Shown piece after piece: positions 21,041-30,686 of a stretch of DNA of 64,000 bases. The notes under the pieces were generated by a model that was not told the DNA's origin, did not search any database, and saw only the letters and a program-made list of their open reading frames with translations. Each line of letters begins with the position of its first letter. Positions within the stretch are counted from its first letter, which is position 1. Origin of the DNA: Mesostigma viride (lineage: Eukaryota; Streptophyta; Mesostigmatophyceae; Mesostigmatales; Mesostigmataceae). The stretch lies in assembly GCA_009746045.1 (NCBI GenBank), contig RPFO01000702.1, forward strand, positions 872,001 to 936,000, in the 5' to 3' direction. A program made the position numbers and the translations under genes.

Positions 21041-21880
21041 ATGAAAAAAATTGTAAGTTTTATTTTTATAATTTTAACATGTTTTCACAATATTGGTTTT
21101 GCAGAAATTATACAAACAAAAGATACAAAAGTTGTTGAGAATATACTAACGTCCATTGACACCGATACTCTTGTTATTTTTGACGTTGATGACGTGTTAA
21201 TGTATCCTGATGATAAAATATTAAGAACACAAAATGCAGATGCTTGTAAAGAATTAGTCAAACAATTAAAACAGCGGGTCGGCAAAGATGAAATACAAGA
21301 TGTTACTAGTATTATATTGCTTGCAAGGAAAAATAAACCTGTCGATCCAAAAATGATTAACTTAATAAAAACTTTGCAGACAAATAACATCAAAGTATTA
21401 GCTTTAACAAACTGCGCAACAGGGAAATTTGGTCTAATTCCTAATACTGAAAATTGGCGTATATCCGAATTAAATAGTCATGGTTATTATTTTTATAAAT
21501 CTTGGCCAGATTTGAAGGACATTAACTTAAAACCCTTAATGAAAGATTCAAGTGATGCTAGTCCTGTGTATAAAGAAGGTGTATTGTTTGTTGATCAGAC
21601 AGGAAAAAAAGGTGCTGTTGTAGATGCTTTTTTAACCTCAGTCAAAATTATGCCTAAAAGGATCGTTTTTATAGATGATAAATCTAAAAACCTCGAATCA
21701 GTCGCTGAATTTGCAAAGCAAAATAATATTGAATTTATAGGTATTGAATACACAAAGGCTTTAGAGGAAAAAGAAGCACTAAATAAAAATACTGCTCAAT
21801 TGCAGTTTGAAGTTTTGGAAAAACAGAAAAAATGGATTTCGGATACTGAAGCTGATAAATTACTTAACTCAGGATACTAA
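21041..21880 (+). CDS. DUF2608 HAD-like exported protein
   Basis: A 279-residue protein with a signal peptide (MKKIVSFIFIILTCFHNIGFAE) and a HAD-superfamily core: motif I VIFDVDDVLMYP with the DxD pair, motif II-like KVLALTNCATG and the C-terminal motif RIVFIDDKSKNLESV. The pattern fits DUF2608, a family common in Rickettsia, Legionella and Chlamydia and not assigned a substrate. The likely activity is a periplasmic or secreted phosphatase. Both aspartates of motif I are present. It converges on fabI across a 287-base spacer. Confidence 0.85.
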   Translation: MKKIVSFIFIILTCFHNIGFAEIIQTKDTKVVENILTSIDTDTLVIFDVDDVLMYPDDKILRTQNADACKELVKQLKQRVGKDEIQDVTSIILLARKNKPVDPKMINLIKTLQTNNIKVLALTNCATGKFGLIPNTENWRISELNSHGYYFYKSWPDLKDINLKPLMKDSSDASPVYKEGVLFVDQTGKKGAVVDAFLTSVKIMPKRIVFIDDKSKNLESVAEFAKQNNIEFIGIEYTKALEEKEALNKNTAQLQFEVLEKQKKWISDTEADKLLNSGY

Positions 21881-21978
21881 ATTATAGTTGAATCTGTTGT
21901 GTAAATACAGAAAGTAAAATTGCTAATAGTGACTTTAGTTAAATTATCGTTTTCGTTGGTGATTTTTATAAATTTACT

Positions 21979-22059
21979 GGGTGAATTATATTATTCTGTA
22001 ATTATGTTCGTATATTCTATTTTATCTTTCAATAAAAATTGATTTTAATATATTCACCC
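21979..22059. repeat. Long inverted repeat between convergent genes
   Basis: The arms 21979-21993 (GGGTGAATTATATTA) and 22046-22059 (TAATATATTCACCC) are complementary over 14 pairs with one bulged base, separated by about 52 bases. The element lies between the convergent DUF2608 and fabI genes. It could act as a two-way terminator structure or be a decayed palindromic element; there is no T-run directly after either arm. Confidence 0.4.
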
Positions 22060-22167
22060 GCAATTAATTTTTAAGCTAGTTAATATTACATAATATCGCA
22101 TTTACTAATATCGTGGTGTTCTCCTACTAGCTCGTTTTATTTGTAAATATGTTTTGGCAGTACTTCC

Positions 22168-22965
22168 TTATAATTGGTTAAAACTCATTCCCATAATATT
22201 GTAACCGCAGTCAACATATTGGATTTCACCTGTTACTCCAGAACTAAGGTCGCTGAGCATGTAAAGTGCTGCACCGGCAACATCTTGCTGGGTTGTATTT
22301 CTTTTAAGAGGAGAAGTATCAGCGTGTATTTTTAGCATTGTTTTGAAATCGCCAATAGCACTGGAGGCAAGAGTTTTAATAGGTCCTGCTGAAATAGCAT
22401 TTACCCTGATGTTATGTGATCCCATATCATTAGCTAGATATTTTACACTTGTCTCTAGAGCTGCTTTTGCAAGTCCCATAACATTATAGTACGGTATGAC
22501 TTTTTCTGCGCCGTAGTAACTAAGGGTAATAATACTGCCCCCGTCAGTCATAAGAGGTTCTACTCTTTTAGCAAGAGCAGTTAAAGAATAACAGGAAATG
22601 TTCATTGCATTTAAGAAATTGGCTAAAGAAGTGTCAATATACCTGCCTCGTAATTCTTCTTTATCGGAAAACGCAATAGCATGTACCAGAAAATCAACCT
22701 TTCCCCATTTGTCCTTAACGGATTTAAATAGGTCATCCATGGATTTCTCATTTGTTACATCACATTCTAAAATGAATTTACAATCAATTTCTTCTGCAAG
22801 CGATACGACCCTTTTCTGAAAAATTTCACTCGGGTAAGTAAGGGCAATCTCCGCGCCATGAGCTTTCGCAAGTTGTGCTATTGCCCATGATATTGATAGA
22901 TTATTAGCCACACCTGTAATTATTCCTTTTTTACCTTTTAATAATTCAGTTTGAACTTCTTTCAT
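22168..22965 (-). CDS. fabI: Enoyl-[acyl-carrier-protein] reductase [NADH]
   Basis: This enzyme performs the last reduction of each fatty-acid elongation cycle. The 265-residue short-chain dehydrogenase has the FabI N-terminus (LLKGKKGIITGVANNLSISWAIAQ), VDFLVHAIAFSDK and the catalytic Tyr-x6-Lys pair in YYNVMGLAKAALE, followed by NAISAGPIKTLASSAIGDF. It is the FabI type that binds NADH and is the target of triclosan-like inhibitors. It is divergent from lnt by 80 bases. All expected motifs are present. Confidence 0.96.
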   Translation of the reverse strand: MKEVQTELLKGKKGIITGVANNLSISWAIAQLAKAHGAEIALTYPSEIFQKRVVSLAEEIDCKFILECDVTNEKSMDDLFKSVKDKWGKVDFLVHAIAFSDKEELRGRYIDTSLANFLNAMNISCYSLTALAKRVEPLMTDGGSIITLSYYGAEKVIPYYNVMGLAKAALETSVKYLANDMGSHNIRVNAISAGPIKTLASSAIGDFKTMLKIHADTSPLKRNTTQQDVAGAALYMLSDLSSGVTGEIQYVDCGYNIMGMSFNQL

Positions 22966-23045
22966 TTAGAACCTCTTTTTTTATTTTCAAAACAGCAATA
23001 AGTGCTATTTTATATATTCAAATCAATAAATCTACAAATTCTTTA

Positions 23046-24566
23046 ATGACATTATCAAATAAGCTAATTTCTTTAGTTGCTGGAACAATTTGCGGGTTAT
23101 GCTTTGCACCGGTATTTTTTTTACCTGGAATATTTTGTATTTCATTATTAATGGCTCAAATTAAAATTTCAAAGACCAGATTTGAAGCAATCAAATTTGC
23201 TTATATATTTGGCTTCGGTTTTTATTTGTCTAGCCTATATTGGATAAGCTTTGCCTTGAGTGTCTACATAGATCAATTTTGGTGGGCGATTCCTTTTGCT
23301 TTATTTGGTCTTCCTGCTTTTATGGCAATTTTTACATCTCTAATTGCCTTAATTTCCTGGCAACTACGAGGCAGTAAAATTTATCATTTCTTTTTTTGTT
23401 GTATTTGGGTTTTTATAGAATGGATAATTTCCTGGATATTTACAGGATTACCTTGGGCGTTAATTGGTTATGCTTTCTCAAATTGGCTTATATTAATACA
23501 AGGCGCTAGTATTTTTGGTATATTTGGTCTTAGTTTTGTTGTAGTTTATATTGCTTCTAGTCCCTATAATTTTCTTTTGGCTAAAGCTAATACTGAAAAA
23601 AAAGATTTTTACACAAGAATAATAACTTGTGTAATTGTATTAATTTTTATTGCAATTTATGGTTATCTAAGATTAGAAGCGAATCCTACCGAATATACTA
23701 ATATATCAGCAAGGCTTGTGCAGCCCTCAATTCCTCAGACTGCAAAATGGGAAGCAGAAGAGTTCTGGCAGAATTTGGATACACATGTTGAACTTTCAAA
23801 GAAAGAGGGTGATCCAAATGTAATAATTTGGTCAGAAGCAGCTTTAACTGTACCTTATCACATTAAACCGGTAATGCAGGTGATTTTGTCTGTTTTTTCA
23901 AATGATGAACAAATCCTGTTAACAGGGGGGGTAAGTGATAATAATAAACCAAGTGGTGAACTGGAATTATACTCTTCCTTAATAGGCATAAATAGTTATG
24001 CAGCTAAAATATTTGAATATCATAAAGCGCATTTAGTTCCTTTTGGAGAATATATACCATTTAAAAATATTTTACCCTTAAAAAAAATCACTCACGGTTT
24101 AATGGACTATACGGAAGGTACAAGAAAATCTGTAATTATACAAAAATTTGATCTTGCTATTTGGCCTTTAATATGTTATGAGGCAATTTTTCCTCATGAA
24201 GTTAGAGTGTCTAATCAGATTGTTGACGTGCTTGTTAATGTAACAAACGATACCTGGTATGGTAATTCTTCGGGTCCTTATCAACATCTTGAAATCAGCA
24301 GAATGCGTGCTATTGAAAACGGTTTGCCAATGCTCCGCGTGGCAAATAATGGTATAAGTGCATTTATTGATCCAGTAGGTAGAATTTTATCAAAAACGGA
24401 GTTAAATCAGGTAACGGTATTAGATAATTATGTGCCAAAAAAATTGCCTAGCGAGACGTTTTTTTCAAAATATGAGCCTTCTCTAATGCTATTAGAGGTG
24501 TTATGCGTGTTAATATTGCAATTATTTGTTAAATTCTGCATTTATTTCTTTACTAAAAATCATTAA
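23046..24566 (+). CDS. lnt: Apolipoprotein N-acyltransferase
   Basis: This inner-membrane enzyme adds the third acyl chain to lipoproteins so that they can be sorted to the outer membrane. The 506-residue protein has about seven N-terminal membrane helices followed by a nitrilase-like periplasmic domain. The catalytic triad regions are visible: the glutamate in VIIWSEAAL, the lysine region HKAHLVPFGEYIP and the cysteine in WPLICYEAIFP. The NVTNDTWYGNSSGPYQH stretch is typical. Several lipoproteins in this window (the 7329 hydrolase, BamB and the BamF-like protein) would be its substrates. Confidence 0.96.
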   Translation: MTLSNKLISLVAGTICGLCFAPVFFLPGIFCISLLMAQIKISKTRFEAIKFAYIFGFGFYLSSLYWISFALSVYIDQFWWAIPFALFGLPAFMAIFTSLIALISWQLRGSKIYHFFFCCIWVFIEWIISWIFTGLPWALIGYAFSNWLILIQGASIFGIFGLSFVVVYIASSPYNFLLAKANTEKKDFYTRIITCVIVLIFIAIYGYLRLEANPTEYTNISARLVQPSIPQTAKWEAEEFWQNLDTHVELSKKEGDPNVIIWSEAALTVPYHIKPVMQVILSVFSNDEQILLTGGVSDNNKPSGELELYSSLIGINSYAAKIFEYHKAHLVPFGEYIPFKNILPLKKITHGLMDYTEGTRKSVIIQKFDLAIWPLICYEAIFPHEVRVSNQIVDVLVNVTNDTWYGNSSGPYQHLEISRMRAIENGLPMLRVANNGISAFIDPVGRILSKTELNQVTVLDNYVPKKLPSETFFSKYEPSLMLLEVLCVLILQLFVKFCIYFFTKNH

Positions 24567-24680
24567 ACCAATTGCTGAGAATTATTGAAGATGCTTAACT
24601 TAATTCATGGTTATTTTTTCTTAATGTGTCAAAGAGTTGGCGCAATAGTTGGTTTTAATTTTTAAGGTGTTTATCAAAAA

Positions 24681-25109
24681 ATGTCAGACAATAATAGTAA
24701 TTACAAAAAAGAAAGTAAGGGAAGGGCAGATGACGTAGACCGTCTGGTCAGTAAGCGTTTAAAAACAAGAAGGATAATGCTGGGTCTTAGCCAACAGGAT
24801 CTGGGTGCTGCAGTTGATGTCAGTATTCAACAAGTACAAAAATATGAAAAAGCTTCAAATCGTATTTCTAGTGGTAAATTATTTACTTTTGCTAAATTCT
24901 TAAAAGTACCTGTAAGTTACTTTTTTGAACAGAATGATTCTAATAACGTAGTCAGTAATGTTTTTGCTGAAGATAGTGAAAAATATACTGTTGATGATAA
25001 GAATCCTATATCAGAAAAGGAAATTATCACATTAATTAAAGCTTTCAGTGAAATTAAAAATTCCCAAAGCCGCAAAAAAATAACTGAACTTGTTAGAACA
25101 ATGAGTTGA
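24681..25109 (+). CDS. XRE-family helix-turn-helix transcriptional regulator
   Basis: A 142-residue regulator with a HTH_XRE domain at about residues 23-80 (RLKTRRIMLGLSQQDLGAAVDVSIQQVQKYEKASNRIS, then FAKFLKVPVSYFF). The recognition helix lies near SIQQVQKYE. The C-terminal part is a helical tail. It resembles the HTH regulators that Rickettsia and relatives keep downstream of lnt. The gene is followed by a strong hairpin and tRNA-Leu. Its targets are unknown. Confidence 0.88.
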   Translation: MSDNNSNYKKESKGRADDVDRLVSKRLKTRRIMLGLSQQDLGAAVDVSIQQVQKYEKASNRISSGKLFTFAKFLKVPVSYFFEQNDSNNVVSNVFAEDSEKYTVDDKNPISEKEIITLIKAFSEIKNSQSRKKITELVRTMS

Positions 25110-25119
25110 TTGTTGTATT

Positions 25120-25165
25120 AACTGGCCTAAACACGCTTGTGTTACAAAGTGGTTATAGGCCAGTT
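25120..25165 (+). terminator. Hairpin after the XRE regulator gene
   Basis: AACTGGCCTA at 25120-25129 is complementary to TAGGCCAGTT at 25156-25165, a perfect 10-bp stem. The loop contains a smaller AACAC/GTGTT hairpin (25130-25143). It starts 10 bases after the regulator stop and lies before tRNA-Leu. There is no good T-run, so this may be a rho-assisted end, an RNA-stabilising element or a palindromic repeat. Confidence 0.5.
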
Positions 25166-25244
25166 ATGTCAGTTTGTTGCTTTCCAACATGAATTTGTGG
25201 GTTGATTTATAGGAAGTTTTTTGTTATAAAGCAGTTGAGTTTTT

Positions 25245-25329
25245 GCGGTCGTGGCGAAATGGTAGACGCGCAGCGTTGAGGTCGCTGTTCTGATAAGGAG
25301 TGGAAGTTCAAATCTTCTCGACCGCACCA
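25245..25329 (+). tRNA. tRNA-Leu (anticodon GAG)
   Basis: A complete cloverleaf can be drawn. The acceptor arms GCGGTCG and CGACCGC pair in full, the discriminator is A (25326) and CCA is encoded at 25327-25329. The anticodon stem is CAGCG/CGCTG with loop TTGAGGT, giving anticodon GAG at 25278-25280 (reads CUC and CUU). The variable arm is long, as in class II tRNAs, and the T-arm has GTTCAAATC. Length with CCA is 85. Confidence 0.95.
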
Positions 25330-25490
25330 ATATTGGCTTATATACGTTTTCCAATACTCAGCTAAATAATATAATACTAATTAGTTAGGAGTAATTACTT
25401 CGCTAAAAGGGGCAAAAAATATCTTTGACGAATATTAGAACATGCTTTTTCTTAAGAAAAACTGCTTTATTTTTATATGAGAATTTTTTG

Positions 25491-25733
25491 TTACTCTTTA
25501 TCTATTTCCTGAATTACTGCTTTTTCAGCTGGCGTAAGGTTACCCTTAGGTTGTTTTTGCGCATCTGTTTTAACAGTTTTTGAGGAATTGAAATGCGGAG
25601 GTACTTCAAGAGGTTTTGCTTTTGTTACCTGAAGTTCATCTGGTATATTTTCAGTTAACCCAAGAGTTTTTTTTGCGTTTTTACAAGAAGATAATAGAAA
25701 AATTGCCATGATAGCGCATAATATTTGTTTCAT
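25491..25733 (-). CDS. BamF-like (DUF3035) lipoprotein, short
   Basis: An 80-residue predicted lipoprotein with lipobox LSSC (cysteine at residue 17). The following segment, KTLGLTENIPDELQVTKAKP and then LEVPPHF, fits the core of DUF3035/BamF-type proteins (the pattern 'PDEF-x-V-x-x-x-P-L-x-x-PP-x-F'), which are accessory lipoproteins of the alphaproteobacterial beta-barrel assembly machinery. It is shorter than usual family members, retaining the conserved N-terminal motif and a charged tail. It stands alone, but BamB is also in the window at 34989-36224. The assignment rests on one motif. Confidence 0.65.
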   Translation of the reverse strand: MKQILCAIMAIFLLSSCKNAKKTLGLTENIPDELQVTKAKPLEVPPHFNSSKTVKTDAQKQPKGNLTPAEKAVIQEIDKE

Positions 25734-25888
25734 ATTATTATTTATTTAGTTAATCAGTAAGTTAAGTTTTTATTTTTACAAATTTTTTCACATCATAATA
25801 ATGATTATGCTTTTGATCAAGCGGTTTTTTAATTAATAAAAGCTACAAACGGGGAAATCCAGGTAAAACTATAAAAAAATTATAAAGG

Positions 25889-26644
25889 TTATTGTAAGTA
25901 TCTACTAGCCCAAGTTGCTAAAACGCTAGCTACATATTTACTATCTGCCGGAGAATCGATAAGTAAGTGGTCTGCTTTATCAAGGGAGATAAAGCTTTTT
26001 GGGTGTTTGGCATATTCATAAATTTTTTGGGCATTTTCGATTCCTACTATTTTGTCAATAGGAGAGTGCATAACCAGTAGTGCTTTTTTCAGATTAGCTA
26101 TCTTGGTAGGCATATCCTGAATTGCAATATCATCTAAGAATTGCTTTTTGATATTAAATTTCCTGCCTCCTAAGACTACTTCTGCTTGTCCCTTTTCGTT
26201 TATTTCGTCGAGGTGTTCTGCAAAGTTATTCTTAACGTGAACAGTATTGCAAGGCGAGCCAATTGTTGCTACAGCTCTGATTTCCGGGATACTAGAAGCA
26301 GCTGCTAGTGCTGCTGTGCCACCAAGGCTATGACCTACCAAAATTTGTGGGGCTTCAAAGTTTTTGCGCATAAAATTAGCTGCAGCTATTAAGTCATTTA
26401 CATTTGAGGAAAAGTTAGTATTAGCAAAATCCCCTTCACTTGCTCCAAGTCCAGTATAATCGAATCTGAATAGAGCAATTTCTGCCTCATGAAGAGCCCT
26501 TGCAATTCTACTAAGGGCAGTAATGTCCTTGTTACCGGTAAAATAATGTGCAAATAACACGTAAGCTTTTGGATTGTCAGGCAGTTCAAGTCTTGCGGCT
26601 AGTTTATATCCTAATGACCCAGTAAAAGTTAATCTAAGACTCAC
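25889..26644 (-). CDS. Alpha/beta hydrolase
   Basis: A 251-residue soluble alpha/beta hydrolase. The [14 protein letters not shown] nucleophile elbow, the acid loop [13 protein letters not shown] and the histidine in [10 protein letters not shown] form a complete triad. The [26 protein letters not shown] block is typical of the family that includes BAAT/YpfH-like hydrolases and the hydrolase half of some OsmC fusions. No export signal is seen. It faces away from tRNA-Leu and shows no clear operon partner. Substrate unknown. Confidence 0.85.
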   Translation of the reverse strand: MSLRLTFTGSLGYKLAARLELPDNPKAYVLFAHYFTGNKDITALSRIARALHEAEIALFRFDYTGLGASEGDFANTNFSSNVNDLIAAANFMRKNFEAPQILVGHSLGGTAALAAASSIPEIRAVATIGSPCNTVHVKNNFAEHLDEINEKGQAEVVLGGRKFNIKKQFLDDIAIQDMPTKIANLKKALLVMHSPIDKIVGIENAQKIYEYAKHPKSFISLDKADHLLIDSPADSKYVASVLATWASRYLQ

Positions 26645-26907
26645 AGGCTAACATCCATTTTAATGTAGTGATTTTATGAAAAAATATTTCTAAATTTAAT
26701 AGCGTGTTTCTATATAAATGATTTAATTTTGTCAACCTTTTTTGGATGTTACTACAGGCACATTTACAATTTTTAAAAAATTCTTGAGAATGAAAATAGT
26801 AATTTACTTTTTGTTAATACAATAGGGATAAAATAAATTTATGGCAAAGTGCTAAATTTTTAATGTTGAAAAGTCGCTTTGTTATTAAATAAGGTTAGAG
26901 ATAAATT

Positions 26908-27078
26908 ATGGCATTTGTAGTAACATTTTTAGCGGTTTTATCGGTTATAATATTAATGTTTATAGATAAAATAATCGAGTATTTGTATCCTAAGGGTTCT
27001 CTCTCTGCTGTAGAAAAAGATATAGATAATGTATTCAACGAAAGTGACTGTATGCGAGTTCATAGAACAATTGAATAA
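26908..27078 (+). CDS. Small single-helix membrane protein, 56 residues
   Basis: This small ORF begins with ATG at 26908, with TTAGAG about 10 bases upstream, and ends with TAA at 27076-27078. The product has a hydrophobic helix (VVTFLAVLSVIILMFIDKII) followed by a polar acidic tail (SAVEKDIDNVFNESD). It stands alone in an otherwise empty stretch of about 760 bases. I do not recognise the family, but the hydrophobic segment, open frame and upstream purines support a real small protein. Confidence 0.45.
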   Translation: MAFVVTFLAVLSVIILMFIDKIIEYLYPKGSLSAVEKDIDNVFNESDCMRVHRTIE

Positions 27079-27407
27079 ACGTATTTAAATAGGGAGTTCT
27101 TTTTTAGGCTTCCTGGTAAAGTTCAGTGGAAAGAGAAGTATATATAATAAGGTAATGGTTATAATATTGGCTAATTTTTAGCATGTAATCACAATAATAT
27201 AACGTGGAAGCTTTAAGTTGTTTTAGCTTAAAGCTTCCCAAATAATAATAATTTATAAATTAACAAACTATAATTGGTTTTTAGTTATGTTATAGACAAA
27301 ATACTAAGTACCTCTGCAGAAATTATTATTATGTATTTCTTCGTTTTTAATTAAAGTGCCTTGAATTTGACAGTTAACCATATTACCAAATTGATATCGT
27401 ACTCCTA
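27079..27407. other. Spacer of about 330 bases with one hairpin
   Basis: No gene is seen. GGAAGCTTTAAG at 27206-27217 pairs perfectly with CTTAAAGCTTCC at 27228-27239 (12-bp stem, 10-base loop). The hairpin lies between the small membrane protein gene (plus) and the 152-residue gene (minus), which converge here, so it could serve as a terminator for either, but neither side has a clean T-run. Confidence 0.5.
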
Positions 27408-27866
27408 TTATTTTTTATTATTTTTTTCACCGATTGCTTCCACGTTTATTAAAGATTTTCTATTTAGAGGAAGCCTTTTTTTGTAATCTTGTTCTGTTTT
27501 TAAATAATTCTGAGCTTCCTGAGATAGTTGTCTGTATAATAACCTTTTTTCTTTGTTAATTTTGGCTATTTCTTTTCGATAAGTGATGATTTCCTCACGA
27601 ACTTCCGCAGGAATTTTAGCTACATAACTTTTATACTCGTCTACAACTTTTTGAAATTCAGCGGGCTCCTTAATAGTACTAGAATTTTGGGTTTGAACTT
27701 GAGAAGTTATAGGTTTAAAAGTATTTTCTGCTGGTTTAGGAGCTGTTGTTTGCACTTGGCCAGTTGATGGATTTGAAGGTTGAGGTGGCTGTTTTTCTCC
27801 TGTGGCAAAAGCAGTTGTTGTTATCATGGTAATTAATGAAATAGCAGCAATTTTAAAACTTCTCAT
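27408..27866 (-). CDS. Exported hypothetical protein, 152 residues
   Basis: The protein has a clear signal peptide (MRSFKIAAISLITMITTTAFA), a Pro/Gln/Thr-rich low-complexity segment (about residues 24-60) and a helical charged C-terminal half (about 65-150) that may form a coiled coil (VDEYKSYVAKIPAEVREEIITYRKEIAKINKEK). I do not recognise a family. It is probably periplasmic. It is divergent from prmA by 92 bases. Lineage-specific periplasmic proteins of this kind are common in Rickettsiales. Confidence 0.65.
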   Translation of the reverse strand: MRSFKIAAISLITMITTTAFATGEKQPPQPSNPSTGQVQTTAPKPAENTFKPITSQVQTQNSSTIKEPAEFQKVVDEYKSYVAKIPAEVREEIITYRKEIAKINKEKRLLYRQLSQEAQNYLKTEQDYKKRLPLNRKSLINVEAIGEKNNKK

Positions 27867-27958
27867 GTGAACACTCCTAAATATTTAAGTTATTGAATAA
27901 TACGGTAATTATTGCTAATTATAAAGTTCATAGCGTTAATTATTTTCGAATATAAATC

Positions 27959-28879
27959 ATGGATAATCCTTTTAGTCAACCGAAAATCACTTATATAGTG
28001 TACTTTAGTACACTATATAAGTATTTAGAATCTTTCGAAAAATTTTTCCCAGAAGATATTTTAGGTGTTAGTACATTTGAAGTAGAATCTAAAACAATTG
28101 AAGCGGCTGATGACGATATATGGTATGTGGAGGTTTACTTTGATAAAAAATTACACAAACGATCCTTTACTAAGAAACTGCAGAACTTTTCTGTCCAAAA
28201 CCATCTAGAGATTATAGGAGATATAAATTTTGCAACTATAGAAGATAAAGATTGGGTTTCTGAATACCAGAAACAGCTAGTTCCAATTCGTATTGGTAAG
28301 TTTTTTATAACTGCCTTGCATCAGCTAAACCAGTGTCCTACTGAGTCGATGCCGATTATCCTTGAAGCGTCCAGGGCTTTTGGTACCGGGGATCACCCAA
28401 CAACTGCTGGATGTTTAGAAGCTATGGAAGGATTGTCAGATTTTGATTTTAAAGCAATTTATGATATTGGGACTGGAAGTGGAATATTGAGTTTTGCCGC
28501 TGAGAAAATATGGCCACAAGCAACGGTTTTGGCCTGTGATACTGAAGAAATAGCAATTGAAGTAGCGGAAATTAATAAGCAATTTAATAGTTCTAAGGTT
28601 TGTTTTTATCGTAATTCTTCTGAAAATTTGATGATTCCGAGTATAGGAAATAAACAATTTGATTTGATAGTTAGTAATATTTTAGCTAGCCCGCTAATCA
28701 CATTAGCTCCTTCAATATGCTCTTTGTTAAGCAAAAATGGGAAATTAATTATTTCCGGTTTTTTAGATTACCAAACAGATGAAGTAATCGCCTCTTATGT
28801 AAAAAACAGCGTAGAAGTTCAAAAAATTTTTGATAAAAAAGGTTGGATTACAATTCTAGCAAAGGTAAAAAATGATTAA
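27959..28879 (+). CDS. prmA: Ribosomal protein L11 methyltransferase
   Basis: A SAM-dependent methyltransferase that trimethylates ribosomal protein L11. The 306-residue length is normal. The C-terminal Rossmann domain has ASRAFGTGDHPTT (the PrmA signature), the SAM-binding YDIGTGSGILSFAAEKI, VLACDTEEIAIEVA and the catalytic-region motif DLIVSNILASPLI. The N-terminal domain is more divergent. A perfect 16-bp inverted repeat lies within its codons 11-22 (see the separate entry). It is followed 36 bases later by tlc1 on the same strand. Confidence 0.95.
   Translation: MDNPFSQPKITYIVYFSTLYKYLESFEKFFPEDILGVSTFEVESKTIEAADDDIWYVEVYFDKKLHKRSFTKKLQNFSVQNHLEIIGDINFATIEDKDWVSEYQKQLVPIRIGKFFITALHQLNQCPTESMPIILEASRAFGTGDHPTTAGCLEAMEGLSDFDFKAIYDIGTGSGILSFAAEKIWPQATVLACDTEEIAIEVAEINKQFNSSKVCFYRNSSENLMIPSIGNKQFDLIVSNILASPLITLAPSICSLLSKNGKLIISGFLDYQTDEVIASYVKNSVEVQKIFDKKGWITILAKVKND
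27989..28022 (+). repeat. Perfect inverted repeat inside the 5' end of prmA
   Basis: The arm 27989-28004 (ACTTATATAGTGTACT) is the exact reverse complement of 28007-28022, with a two-base spacer. A 16-bp perfect stem so near the start codon (30 bases in) is unlikely by chance and would form a tight hairpin in the mRNA that could slow initiation. It might also be an operator-like site or the remains of a palindromic element in frame. Confidence 0.75.
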
Positions 28880-28915
28880 TATTTATCCTTGACTTTTTAA
28901 GGAAGTTTATATATT

Positions 28916-30457
28916 ATGCGGCCAAAGTTATGTCTAACTAAAAACGTTATATTGATTATGGAAAATTCACAAAAATCTAGCTTTACCGCAGAATTAAGAA
29001 GAGTGTTTTGGCCTATTGAATGGCATGAGAATAAAAAATTTCTGCCGATGGCAGCGATGATGTTCTGTATTCTTTTTAATTATTCTACTCTTCGCTCAAT
29101 AAAAGACGGTTTTGTTGTAACTGGAATAGGTCCAGAAGCAATAAGCTTTCTAAAAACTTATGTAGTTCTGCCGTCAGCGGTTATCATGATGGTGGTTTAT
29201 GCGAAGCTCTGTAACATAATGAGTCCGCAAAAGGTATTTTATACTATTGCATGGTTCTTTTCGTTATATTTAGTATTTTTTGCGTTCGTTTTGTATCCAT
29301 ACCCAGAATTTTTTCATCCAAATCACCAAACTATTGAAGGATTAGTAATAGAATATCCTAATCTTAAGTGGTTTATCCGTATTTGTGGGCAGTGGAGTAT
29401 AGCTTCCTTTTATGCTATATCTGAGTTATACGGTAGTATGATGCTTAGCTTGTTATTCTGGCAATTTGCAAATCAGATTACAAAAACAAGTGAAGCAAAA
29501 AGATTTTACTCAATGTTTGGGTTGCTCGGTAATTTTTCCTTGCCGTTAGTTGCTGCTACTCTTGGTTATCTGCTTAGCTCAGAGATCAATATAGTTGCAG
29601 AGGAACATCGTTTTATTCCTGTAATATGTATTGTGATTTTTAGTAACATCCTTGTTATGTTTTTCTATTTCTGGATGAATAAAAATGTACTTACCGATCC
29701 TCGTCTTTATGATTCTGGAGAAGCGGCTGGTAAACCTAAGAAGAAAAAAACAAAGTTATCACTAGGTGAAAGCTTTAAAATGATATTTACTTCAAAATAT
29801 CTAGGGCTTCTTGTAACTTTAATCCTAGCTTATGGTATATCTATCAATTTGGTTGAAGGCGTGTGGAAAGCTAAACTTAGAGAATTATACCCTACAAAAG
29901 AAGCATATACCATGTTTATGGGTAATTTCCAAGCATACCAAGGTGTTGCGGCTATTATTTTTATGCTTGTAGGTAGTAACATTTTAAGGAGGGTATCTTG
30001 GGCAACAGCGGCTATATTTACTCCTCTAATGATCCTTGTTACCGGAATTGGTTTTTTCTCTTTTATTATATTTGATCAAACCATAGGCTTATATTTTGCA
30101 GCCTTTTTTGGTACAGGTCCTCTAGCTCTTGCCGTGATTATTGGCACAGCACAGAATGTGCTTAGTAAGGCAACAAAATATTCATTATTTGATTCGACAA
30201 AAGAAATGGCTTATATACCTCTTGATGACGAAATGAAAACCAAGGGTAAAGCGGCTGTGGATGTAATAGGTGGTAGATTTGGGAAATCTGGTGGCGGCAT
30301 AATCCAGTCAACTTTCTTTATTCTGTTACCTACATATACGTTTGCTGAGGCAACTCCTTATTTTGCCGGTGTATTTTTTGTCATAGTGATCCTATGGATA
30401 TTTGCTGTCCAAGGATTAAGCAAAGAGTATCAGAAACTTACAACTGGTGAAAAATAA
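28916..30457 (+). CDS. tlc1: ATP/ADP translocase (nucleotide transport protein, Tlc1 type)
   Basis: This carrier exchanges host ATP for bacterial ADP across the inner membrane, the classic energy parasitism of Rickettsia and Chlamydia. The sequence is very close to R. prowazekii Tlc1 as recalled: [76 protein letters not shown] and [15 protein letters not shown]. About twelve membrane helices are seen. The ATG at 28916 has AAGGAAG 10 bases upstream (513 residues); an ATG at 28958 would give 499, closer to the known 498, so the start is open. A strong terminator follows. Confidence 0.97.
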   Translation: MRPKLCLTKNVILIMENSQKSSFTAELRRVFWPIEWHENKKFLPMAAMMFCILFNYSTLRSIKDGFVVTGIGPEAISFLKTYVVLPSAVIMMVVYAKLCNIMSPQKVFYTIAWFFSLYLVFFAFVLYPYPEFFHPNHQTIEGLVIEYPNLKWFIRICGQWSIASFYAISELYGSMMLSLLFWQFANQITKTSEAKRFYSMFGLLGNFSLPLVAATLGYLLSSEINIVAEEHRFIPVICIVIFSNILVMFFYFWMNKNVLTDPRLYDSGEAAGKPKKKKTKLSLGESFKMIFTSKYLGLLVTLILAYGISINLVEGVWKAKLRELYPTKEAYTMFMGNFQAYQGVAAIIFMLVGSNILRRVSWATAAIFTPLMILVTGIGFFSFIIFDQTIGLYFAAFFGTGPLALAVIIGTAQNVLSKATKYSLFDSTKEMAYIPLDDEMKTKGKAAVDVIGGRFGKSGGGIIQSTFFILLPTYTFAEATPYFAGVFFVIVILWIFAVQGLSKEYQKLTTGEK

Positions 30458-30486
30458 CATATTTTTAGATATCAGTTATAATAATT

Positions 30487-30527
30487 AAAGCCGTTTTGTT
30501 CTAACTAAGCGAAACGGCTTTTTTTTA
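30487..30527 (+). terminator. Rho-independent terminator of tlc1
   Basis: AAAGCCGTTT (30488-30497) pairs with AAACGGCTTT (30512-30521), followed by an unbroken T-run to 30526. The 10-bp stem lies 30 bases after the tlc1 stop, a textbook intrinsic terminator on the plus strand. Confidence 0.9.
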
Positions 30528-30686
30528 TGTGTTTAAAAGCCGTGTCAGGAACTATTGTGTGGCAAGCAAAACATACAGCCAACCTCTAATAAAACAACTC
30601 TTTAACAGTTTCATTTGTAATTTACCTACCATTTAACGTTTAATAATAACTTAAAGGGTTATACGATTAAATTATAAGAGGAGTTT

